In this document: in pieces, positions 54,932 to 64,000 of the stretch
Layout of the letters: each line of letters opens with the position of its first letter
Numbering within the stretch: the first letter of the stretch is position 1
DNA from: Cryptomeria japonica
Taxonomy: Eukaryota; Streptophyta; Pinopsida; Cupressales; Cupressaceae
Direction: 5' to 3'
NCBI RefSeq assembly: GCF_030272615.1
Contig: NC_081413.1
Span: forward strand, 144,624,476 to 144,688,475
DNA length: 64,000 bases
The notes under the pieces: model-generated
What the model saw: only the letters and a program-made list of their open reading frames with translations
What the model was told of the DNA's origin: nothing
Database searches by the model: none
Position numbers and translations under genes: made by a program

Positions 54932-57402
54932 TGTTAGATACAATGCACCATTGAGAGGGGGAGGGGGTGAATCAATGGTTCTCAAACTTTTCCCTTTAGC
55001 TATCCTATTTGAGCATATCAGTTAATAGTTATAACTCAATGTAGACTTACCAGTTAGTGGGGAGACCAACACAGATGCAATCACACATAAGAGGCATCGC
55101 ATAACACTAGCATGTATGAGGAAAACCCAAGATGGGAAAAACCTCGGTGAGCAATGTTGCTGGAGTCTACTGCTCCAATCCAGCCTTAGAATGAAAACTG
55201 TTACAATGTTTAGAGCACCAACCTAATGAGTACCAACCCCTGATTTAGGGCACCGACCCAACGAACACCAACCCTTGATTTAGGGCACCAACCCAAGGAG
55301 CACCAACCCCTAACTTGTTTATGGGCTACAACCCAAAGGAGATACAACCCCTGCACCAAGCTACAACTTAGTGATCACAATGTAAACTTTAAATACAAAA
55401 GTAGTTATCTTGTTACAAGTGAATCTTGCAACCATTTCATATACCTTACTTTGTCAGTGAGATACCTTCTCTACAACACCGAATCACTTCTCTTGCTGCT
55501 CTCACCTTCTTCTTCTCTGTCGGTAAGCCCTACCGGTACACCTCTTCTACTCTTCTTCTCTGAAGGATCTCCTCCTCACCTCTTTGCACTTTACCAGTGC
55601 TAAAGTTTACCGATCCATTTCTGCCTTCTCTGCAACTCTCTTCACTTTTTCTCTGCCGGTATAACCACTACTGGTTTTGCTCTTCACTCTCCCTCTTTTC
55701 TTAGATACTCTCTGAGAACTTGGCTGATTTTCTCTCACATGCACAAGTAACACTTAATCACTTTGCAATAGCACAATATATCTCTTCTATTCAGCAGCCG
55801 CTAACAATGTCTTTAGCCTTCATATTTATAGACTATTTTTCCCTCCAAAAGCCAATTCAAAATCTAGACAGTTCGGGTTTCCTCATCATCTTTGAGGAAA
55901 ACCAAATCCAATCAAATCTTGCTTGATCTGATCTATTTGACATCCATCTATACATTTCCACCATTAATGCACCTTCTTGATCACGCCTTCTACCTTTGGC
56001 AATCTTCTTTTTCCCTATCGACTGATCTCTTGATCAACCACCAAGATCTGTCTTGCTGTTTCCTTCACCTGCCTTGATCTTATCAATCACTCTTAGTTGG
56101 CTTGTAGTTTTCCTCCAGACCTCAAGCCGCAAACCTTTGCAACAACTCTGAAAAATGTCTCATGATTTGTGGGATCTTCCATTAATGCCGACCAACTTTG
56201 CAACTACCCCATTGGTGTACATTCCTTCTTCATCCAAGTGTAGGTTTGCCACCTTGACTTGATGTGGCATCCATGTCGACCAACTACAAGCTTGACTCTT
56301 CATGTCAGTCCATATAGGAACACCAACCAAACCCTCTACTGGTTCCTCTTTCCTGCCGGTTTACTATCCCTGCCGGTATCTCTTATTCTACCGGTTAATT
56401 CTCATGTTTTCTCTTTGTTGAACTACTGGTGGAACACCAAAACCGGTCGCTAGACATGTCTATCTTGAGCATGCTCATTCTTACAAGGTGGGAAGACATC
56501 TTCATCTGCACCTTGTCCATATTATCATTGGACTTACATACCGGTAATAAATCTTGATGACATTCTATCATCAATCTTCACCAGGCACCATCTTTAGTCA
56601 GACCACATTCCTCTGTTTGCATCTGATCAGCCTTGCCTTCTCCCTGACTAGCTCAGACTATATCACAACCAGTTTGTCAAGATGACAAAAAAATCACACT
56701 CCTTCTGTACCAGTATTTCAACATGCCTTTACCTCTTCTCTCTTATCTCAAAGAATCATGATGGACACTATGCATACCTGGAGATAAGTTCCACTTATCA
56801 GTGGACTAACACCTTGACATCTGCATTCTGCAATGTACTCATGTGGCTTCCCTATTTGTACATAATATCTTCAAACATGCATATGTGATCTGATGATGGC
56901 ACTTTCACTGTCAGTCATTGCTTCTCATGATGACTACATCTTCATCAAGTGGTAGTCCTCCTATTCTGCAACCTTATAGCATGCCTGTGACCTGTTCATT
57001 CTTCTCCTCCAATGTTGATGTGATTCAGGTAACATTCTACCTCTTTATCACAAACAACTGCTCAAACACCTTGCCCATCTTGCTTGTACATTGGTCATGA
57101 CCTTTACAGGCTGACAACCACTCACTTACCAGTTGACATCCTTTCCTTACCAATGATAGTGTACCGGTATTAATCACCTTACCATCTCATCCACACAAGT
57201 TAGACACTAACTTGTGTACCTGTGACTCCTGAGGTCATCTTCTTTACCTTACCGATGTTCTGCAACACAAGGTGATATCCAAGATATCTCAACCGGTAAT
57301 CCTCCTTGATAGTTTTGCACATACTTCTCTCATACTGGTAGTCATCCCCTACCGGTTGACATCAATGACAACCCAATGGCAACATAATGGTTAGGCCAAC
57401 CA
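54932..57402 (-). repeat. Large copia-type LTR F (solo or truncated)
   Basis: It begins TGTTAGATACAATGCACC with GAGAGGGGGAGGGGGTGAAT, the reversed C-tract LTR end. It ends near GGTTAGGCCAACCA, with TTGACATCAATGACAACC just inside, the reversed U3 signature. About 2.47 kb. Imperfect repeats of about 43 bases with CCAACCCCTGATTTAGGGCA lie at 55215-55315. No gene or flanking target duplication was found. Confidence 0.6.
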
Positions 57403-58545
57403 GTTAGTAGCCCTATTTCACACTTTTTGGATTTTTCTCCAAATTATATTAAACAACACCCTAAAAAAAATTAGGTTTCAGAAATCCTTTTTGGATTACT
57501 CTTAGATTCCAAAAGATTGGAATTCCACCCTATTCTTGCACTCTTCAACACCTACTTGGGTCACAGGTCTAATTGACCAAGTTAGAGTGGGTTTACAAAG
57601 GAGGTATATGAGAATGGGATCACAGAAAGGTTCCAACTCTTTAGGAGGTTTCTTCTATGTCTAAATACTCCAATTCCATCAATTCAACTCATCATCTCAT
57701 CATTGTTCATTGTATGCTCAATGAAACTCATCTAATCTAATCTAAACCCTCAACCAGTTTAGACTAGGGCTTGGTGGTAAGGTTACCAACCAACTCCTCT
57801 GACCTCTCCCCTCTAGAATCTCAAGATACATGCCCCTAACTTGCATTCTACCAATGACCGTCAGATCCTAATGAGTAGATTACAGGTTAGGGTCCCATTT
57901 GCATTGTAACCCTTGAAAATCTAGGGTTTCAGACCTGCAGAGGGTAAAACGCTTATAGCTTCCACTAAAATTCACTTCAAGGGGTCATACCAAATGCATT
58001 GGAAGGGTATTTCAGGTCTCTTTATAAAAAAATCAATGATTCATCAGTAAATCTCACATTGTGTATGAACAGTACTGAAAAATGTCACTATTATGGCAAA
58101 CTTAGACTTGTTCTAATCACTTTATCCACCAAACTTTACAAAAATTTCTACTCTCTCTTTCCCACAGTTTTCCAAGTAGATATACACCTTTTCCAACATC
58201 TATAACCAGATTTTGAATAGTTAGGACCGTTGGAGAAGTAGTTGCCATCCCACCGGAAACTTTGAAAAGTTGCTTGACAATAGATGCAACATTTTGCAAC
58301 TTAGGACAACATTGGTTATTAACCACATAGACCTTATGGAAACACATCCAAGGTCATTATTTGTCATTTTTAGACTCCAAATACCTAAGACAACATCCTA
58401 GACACACCAACATTGAAAATACCAATTCCAAGCCTTCATGGCCTAATAGACCTCTACGTTTATATGCTCACCTAAGAGATTATTGACCATACAAATAGGA
58501 ATTCAATTACATCAAGGGTGATCATTGATCCAACCCATTATTACA
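57403..58545 (-). other. Probable LTR/3' region of chromovirus G
   Basis: No open frame of note. It follows the chromodomain stop. Minus-strand TGTGATGTAATAATGGG at 58550 could be an LTR start, but no polypurine tract precedes it, so the assignment is tentative. Confidence 0.35.
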
Positions 58546-59832
58546 TCACAAATGAACATCTAGACACCACCATGTGCTTGAAATAGAGGTGTAGTAGAAG
58601 GTACTCTGCACCATACTCCTGGGCCCAAAAAAATTTGACGTCCCTTGAATTGGGATGTCTATAAATATAGTTCTGGTCTTCTCAATGGCCTCAGAAGTCA
58701 TCCATGTAGCATCCTCCAAAGGTTGATTCTTCCATTTGACTAGGTACTCCAATTAAGTCTTCCTCCTTGTCTTCTTGCTAACCCTTTGATTCAAAATACA
58801 CTCAATCTTTTCTTTGAGAGGGGGATGAAGTCCTTCTAACATAGATGGACTAGAAGAATCATATGGACCTGCAACACAAACATCATCCACAAAATTTTTA
58901 TATGCATATATATCAGATACATTAAATATAGGAGATAGACCAACATCAGGTGGTAGATATATCTTATATGCATTTGTCCCACATCTCTTTAGGACCTTGA
59001 AAGGACCTAGCTTTTTCATGAGTATCTTGGTGTACTTCTCCTTAGGGAGTCTTTCTTTTTTGAGATGAATCATCACCATGTCTCCCACCTTGAACTAGAC
59101 ATCTCTCCTTGTAAAATATATTGCTTTCTTATACTTTTCAGTGGTTTGTATCAATCTATCCCAGACTTGTTGATGTATGTCCCTCATCACTTCACCAAAA
59201 TCATCTACTTGAGCACTCCTCCTTTCAATACTTTGCACTTCTCGGAGTTCAAGAACAGCTCTAGGATGGGTCCCATATACAATTTGAAAAGGACTCAGTC
59301 CTGTACTTCTATTCACAGAGTCATTATATGAGAACTTTGGTTGTAGAAGAATAGTATCCCAAGTGGCCCCATGGTCCTTAGTCAAACACCTCAACAAATT
59401 ACCAAGGGATATATTAATCACCTCTGTCTGTCCATCAGATTGAGGGTGATAAGCAGAAGAGAAGGACACGTTTGTCCCCAACCTACACCAAAAAGTCCTC
59501 CAAAAATGTCCTACAAACTTAGGATCTCGGTCTAATATAATGCTTAAGGGTAACCCATGAAGTCTAACAATCTCCTTAAAGAACAAACCTGCAATATTGC
59601 AAGCACCATGTGTAACTTTGCATGGTAAGAAGTGTGCCATTTTGGAAAACCTATCCACAACAACATATATATTGTCATATCCTGATTTACTCCTAGGAAG
59701 ACCTAAGACAAAGTCCATGCTAATTGAATCCCAAGGTTTGGTAGGGATTGGTAATGGAGTGTATAGACCTGCATTTGAACTTGTCCCTTTTGCCCTTTGA
59801 CATACCACACACTCTGTCACATACTTTCTCAC
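58546..59832 (-). pseudogene. Chromovirus G integrase and chromodomain
   Basis: Frame 59832-59095 has CVVCQRAKGTSSNAGLYTPL, MDFVLGLPRSKSGYDNIYVV, ILDRDPKFVGHFWRTFW and YHPQSDGQTEVINISLGNLL, giving the D, D and E positions of the integrase core. The next frame (59088-58753) carries the C-terminal GPF-type region (LGPFKVLKRCGTNAYKIYLP) after one stop. The last frame (58752-58546) has the chromodomain core LVKWKNQPLEDATWM, which in chromoviruses directs integration to heterochromatin. It ends CLDVHL. Two nonsense codons separate the three parts. Confidence 0.88.
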
Positions 59833-61626
59833 ATCTGACTACATCCTAGGCCAAAAGTAGAATCTCCTAACCAATTCAAGTGTCTTATCAAGTCCAAAGT
59901 GTCCTGACAAACCCCCACAATATTTTTCCTTTACAATATTTTCCCTCATGGAGCAATTAGGAATAGAAAGCTATCTGCCTTTGAAAAGTAATCCTTCTTA
60001 GAGAATATAATCAGAAATATTAGTATGATACCTATCATACATTCCATAACAAACTTCATAGGCCTCCTTGAAATCTTCATCCCCTTGATACATGTTGTTT
60101 AAGGCATTGATGCCCATGCTTTCCAATTGAATCTCCTGGATTGCTAAGTTCCTTCTACTAAGTACATCGACAACTTTATTGGCTACTCTTTTCTTTTGTA
60201 GGATAGTGAAAGTGTAAGATTGGAGATATTCCATCCACTTCATATGTCGGTGATTTAGTTTCTCCCGCCTATTCAAAAAACTTAGAGCATGGTTGTCAGT
60301 ATATACAATAAAATCCTTAGGTAAGAGATAATTTCTCCACTTCCTAAGAGATTGCACCATAGCATACATCTCTAGGTCATATATATAATAATTTTTCTTT
60401 ATCTCATTTAGTTTCTCACTGAAAAATGCCACTGGCCTACCTTCCTGACTCAAGACTCCTTCTATGGCCTTCTTTGATGCATCACACTTAATAGTGAAAA
60501 CCTTATGAAAGTCAGGGAGTAATATAATAGGTTGCTCTAAAATATTAGTTTTCAAAAACTCAAAATATCTATCAGCCTCCTCAGTCAAGACAAATTGACA
60601 TTTCTTTCCACCTTTTATGGTTTCTATCATTAGTGCACTAACCCCACTAAAATTCATAATAAACTTTCTATAAAAACTTGCTAACCCATGGAAACCTTTT
60701 TCCTCCACCTTAGATGGATCCATTTTCAAATTTCCTTGACAAATCACAAATCTAAGGAACACTAGTTCTTCCTACAAGAAGACACATTTATCCAAATTGA
60801 TCAACTGCTCCTGATGTAACCTTTGCAACACCAAATCCAAGTGTGTTAGATGTTCATTCCTATCTTTACTGAAAATCAATATATCATCTAGATACACTAC
60901 TACAAAATGATTGATGAAGGGATTAAGAAACTCATTAATAAGTCTCATTAATGTACTAGGGGCATTGGAAAGTCCAAATGGCATTACCATCCACTCAAAT
61001 AGGCCTTCATCGGTCTTAAAAGAAGCCTTCCATTGGTCTCCATCTTTGATTCTTATTTGATGATAACCACTTTTCAAATCCATTTTGGAATAATACTTGG
61101 CCCCTCTTAGGCAATCCATCAAGTCCTCCATTCTTGGCATTGAGAATCTATACTTGATTGTTATCTTATTGATGGACCTAGAGTTGGTACATAACCTCCA
61201 TGTTCCTTCTTTCTTAGGAGCTAGTACTACGGGGACTGCACATGGACTTATGCTCTTCCTATGAACCCTTTCTCAAGCAATTCTTGGATCTGTGTTGCAA
61301 CTTTTGTATTTTGTTCAGGGGTAAGCTTGTATGCTGCCTTATTGGGTAGTGTGGCACCTGGTATGAGGTCAATAAAATGACTGATTTCCCTTTGAGGGGG
61401 TAAGGAATTTGTGGTACTGTTTGCAACTATCCCCTTATACCGGTCTAGCAGATTTTGAACCTCTTTAGGACCTACTCTCTTTTCCGTCTCTTGGCTCTTA
61501 GGCTATTTCTTAGGTTCAGTCTTAGGTTTGACAAATATTGCAAAGCAAGGAGTATCCTTCTCCTTCAAACCCTTCATGAACTCACTCTCATCCAATAGCA
61601 TGACACTAGTCATTGATGAATAATGA
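59833..61626 (-). pseudogene. Chromovirus G reverse transcriptase and RNase H
   Basis: From right to left: decayed protease-RT connection with REISHFIDLIPGATLPNKAA and [20 protein letters not shown] (about 61390-61270), then [19 protein letters not shown], then 61140-60772 with [40 protein letters not shown] and [13 protein letters not shown], the catalytic YLDD. After a stop, 60762-59998 covers the thumb (FHGLASFYRKFIMNFSGVSA) and RNase H (FTIKCDASKKAIEGVLSQEG, YYIYDLEMYAMVQSLRKWRN, VYTDNHALSFLNRREKLNHR). The rest to 59833 is linker before the integrase. Confidence 0.87.
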
Positions 61627-62968
61627 TGAACAAATGATACCCTAACTGGTACTAAGAGGGGGGGGGGTGAATCAGTACCAACAAAAACTTTCTCAACACT
61701 TTATCATATTAAAACAATGCTAACTGGTTGTCTTCATCACTGAACTTAACCATGGGTATACCGGTTAAGCACAGATACTTCAGACCGTATTTGGCAAACC
61801 TTAAATCTTGATGACTACTTCTTGATATAATCAAGCATGAGTTGTATCAACAATACCACAATCATTTAGCACTGCATGCATAACTAACTTAATCAACAAC
61901 TACTCAATCATCACATGAAAATGCACAACCCATAACACACAATTTTTTTTCATGGAAACCCAAATGGGAAAAACCATGGTGGGGATGAATAACCACAAGC
62001 TTGTTTTGAACTCTTTTGAAGTCCTCTCTGTTAGGAGCCTAGTCCGGTTAAAGACTTTACAATAAGGATCTGTTAGGAACCGATCCTATTAGAGATCACT
62101 TGGTTAAGGGATGGCTATAAACCCTGTTAAAGGTTGAAACCTTGTTTACCTCACTAGAGGATTTAAAGAACTCAATGAACTTGAGTCACTTGGTTAGAGG
62201 ATTTGCAGCAAGCCTGTTAAAGCTACCTGGTCAAGGGATTTTTCTTCTATTGAAATGGTTAGAAGTCAACAGGTAAAGATTTGATCTGATAACAACACTA
62301 CTTGCTAAGGCAGATCTTTTTTAGCTCCTCTCCTCTGCAATCACACTCTGTAGATTCCATACTCTGGTTTGGCAAGTATCTCAACATGCAGACACAAAAA
62401 CATCATTTACCAACACAAACAATAACAAACATCATCAACCTTATAGGCAACAATTAGGTCAGTAGCATAAACCCTGAACCCTAAACATTTTAGGTTTACA
62501 ATTACAAGTGGTCCAATCCTGACCGTTAGATCCATTGCATAGAATGAAGTGATCTAAAACCGATCTTAAGTCATTCTGCATCGCCCATTTTTCATTGCAT
62601 CTAGAAATCAGTAACCCATCACACGCACTTCATACACCACTCAAAACATTGCGCATTCCTAAGGTAGACATTCAAATGCATTCGATCTTCATGCTCATAA
62701 GCACATAGCTGACATGGCACCATGATCTAATCCTTATCTCTTAACTAAATCATCTAATAATGTCATCGGTTGCGCCACACAGGACAAACCAGAAACCCTA
62801 GAGTTGAACAGGGACTAGCAACTAGTAGTCACACTTAGTGAACCCCGACACTGATCTACTCCATCCTGATTGACCATAACTGCTTCCAATCTTCATACCA
62901 ATTCATACTAGTTCACCTATTGACATCAATGACAACATACATTATCACCACTTCATCCTATACCAACA
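61627..62968 (-). repeat. 3' LTR of H
   Basis: The left edge is about 61627 (TGAACAAATGATACCC), uncertain by some 10 bases. The right edge CCAACA is at 62968. It contains AGAGGGGGGGGGGTGAATCA (the reversed C-tract), a CCCAAATGGGAAAAACCATG block near 61960, and GTTAAGG/GTTAGAGG-type repeats at 62030-62240 like those in the E LTR. Confidence 0.75.
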
Positions 62969-63307
62969 ATCTCCCCCTTTGACATTGATGGCAATACTCA
63001 GTGTATCATTGCTTAGTATCTGCATCATGCTTAATAACATATACCGATTGATATATATTGGTTCAAAGATCACAACCACCACCATCTGGACTGGTTAGTG
63101 TTTTTTTTTCCCATATATCTTCATCATCAAATATCTTCTCCCCCATACATCATTAGATATCTTCTCCCCCTTTGACAACAATGCCAAAGTGGAGGCACAA
63201 GCTTCCAAACTCCACTATGCTCCTCCCCCTATGGAATAGCATCCTTCAATACATCAATCCTATAATATTTGTCACTATAGTACCTAACTGATATGGAGAA
63301 CACAACT
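62969..63307 (-). promoter_or_regulatory. H 3' untranslated region with polypurine tracts
   Basis: ATCTCCCCCTTTGACATTGA adjoins the LTR, and further complements (CTTCTCCCCCATAC near 63137, TTCTCCCCCTTTGACAAC near 63162, CTCCTCCCCCTATGG near 63220) repeat the tract. Confidence 0.72.
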
Positions 63308-64000
63308 TTAGTTTACTTCATGAAGGGGCAGAACCCCTAATTCACCTCCCAAATAGGTAAATGTAGTCTTCGGTAAGGGCTTAGTGAATATGTCTGCTAG
63401 TTGCTCCTTACTGGAAACATGTTCTAATAAAACCTCTTTATTCTAAACCTTTTCTCTCAAGAAATGATACTTGAGTTCAATGTGCTTTGTCCTAGTATGC
63501 AATACCAGATTTTTGGAAATATTGATTGCATTAGTATTATAATAGAAAATACTCACTGGTTCAGATATAGGCACTTTGAAGCTATTCAGTACATGCTTCA
63601 TCCAGATTGCCTAAGTGCAGTTCATAAAAGCTACCACATACTCTACTTCAGCTATAGACTGGGAAATACAACTTTTCTTCTTGCTCTTCCATGAGACTAG
63701 TCTTCCACCAAGGAAGAGCACTCCACCAGTTGTGCTCTTCAGGTCATCCACATTACCTGCCCAATTTGCATCGGTAAACACTTTGAGACCAAAGTTTCCA
63801 TTATATAGATACCACAATCCATAATCAACCGTCCCTTTCAAGTATCTAAGAATCCTATTTACCACTACCGAGTGGGATTCTCTTAGACTCTTCTGAAAAT
63901 AGGTTACTATGCCCACTGCATGAGCAATATTTGGTTTGTTGTGCACCACATAGTGTAGCTTACTGATCATCGACTGATACTCCTTATCCACCAACATTAT
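63308..64000 (-). pseudogene. H RNase H and end of reverse transcriptase
   Basis: Frame 63997-63611 reads SKLHYVVHNKPNIAHAVGIV, RILRYLKGTVDYGLWYLYNG, KVFTDANWAGNVDDLKSTTG, GVLFLGGRLVSWKSKKKSCI and SQSIAEVEYVVAFMNCT, then a stop. The rest, down to GVLPLHEVN and the stop at 63308, follows with decay. It is closer to E pol than to A or D (KVFTD, SKKK). Confidence 0.85.

Larger units (their letters stand above)
54697..61626 (-). mobile_element. Ty3/gypsy chromovirus G, partial
   Basis: Minus-strand pol order is RT (to 61626), RNase H, integrase and chromodomain at 58546. To its left 57403-58545 and 54697-54931 are probably its 3' untranslated region and LTR, split by F: TGATGCAGAGG at 54697 abuts A1 RNase H sequence, as an inserted LTR edge would. 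The LTR extent is not proven. Its gag and 5' end are cut by copia H at about 61626 and lie outside the window. Confidence 0.65.
61627..64000 (-). mobile_element. Ty1/copia element H, 3' end, runs off the window
   Basis: A reversed LTR of about 1.34 kb, a polypurine tract next to it and RNase H coding sequence continuing past 64000. It interrupts chromovirus G pol. Only the 3' half is visible, so the target duplication cannot be checked. Confidence 0.8.

Noticed and set aside
54932-57402. A clean target duplication for LTR F
   Set aside because: TACCA on the left and CCAGT or GTTAG on the right do not match, so I make no claim of a complete solo LTR.
58544-58550. LTR start of chromovirus G at TGTGATGTAATAATGGG
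   Set aside because: It overlaps the pol stop and has no polypurine tract before it; kept only as a tentative remark.
1-64000. tRNA, rRNA, non-LTR retrotransposon or DNA transposon genes
   Set aside because: No cloverleaf-like tract, LINE endonuclease/RT motif or transposase motif was recognised on reading either strand; a covariance or profile search was not possible here.

Overview
This window is nuclear DNA of a seed plant with a large, repeat-rich genome. I see no intact host gene, no RNA gene and nothing prokaryotic. The whole 64 kb can be read as LTR retrotransposons inserted into one another: Ty1/copia families with Sirevirus-like non-coding signals, one Tat-lineage Ty3/gypsy with two RNase H domains, and one Ty3/gypsy chromovirus. 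The species cannot be fixed from the sequence. The depth of nesting and the many old copies would fit a gymnosperm or another giant-genome plant, but that is inference.

Layout (element names are mine). Positions 1-1989 are unassigned flank. A0 is a minus-strand copia at 1990-34483 whose left (3') end is missing. Inside it lie B (+, 4537-12264, target-site duplication ACTAT) and C (+, 12845-33252, duplication AGACA). Inside C lies D (+, 16486-30200, duplication AACTC), and inside D's 5' LTR lies E (+, 16521-23518, duplication GATGTC). A solo LTR of the C family (5397-6219, duplication GTATG) sits inside B's 5' LTR. A0 itself sits inside the LTR of a third copia copy, A1 (remnants at 34484-35268 and 54683-54696). 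A1's RNase H is split by A2 (-, 35269-54677). A2's reverse transcriptase is split by the Tat element (-, about 38451-50286), whose 3' end is rearranged. To the right are a chromovirus G (-, about 54697-61626) holding a large LTR, F (54932-57402), and a further copia H (-, 61627 onward) that runs off the window. LTR divergence falls with nesting depth: by eye about 10% in B, about 6% in D, and 9 differences in 1151 bases in E.

The most interesting content is the pair B and C. Both are complete transposed LTR elements of about 6.7-6.9 kb with paired LTRs, primer-binding site, polypurine tracts and target duplications, yet they lack protease, integrase, reverse transcriptase and RNase H. Each carries the same two genes instead: ORF1, a coiled-coil protein with four zinc knuckles, the last with the same Cys-to-Tyr change in both copies; and ORF2, a protein of more than 1000 codons that I do not recognise. 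B and C share the 5' leader, primer-binding site, repeated polypurine tracts, a 13-base inverted repeat around the polypurine tract, LTR promoter layout and LTR ends with the pol-bearing families A and D. The simplest reading is a non-autonomous two-gene family moved in trans by Sirevirus-like copia machinery.

E is the youngest and best-preserved element: a single-frame gag-pol of about 1407 codons interrupted by three nonsense codons. Most other reading frames are decayed, commonly by CAA/CAG to TAA/TAG changes as expected of methylated transposons.
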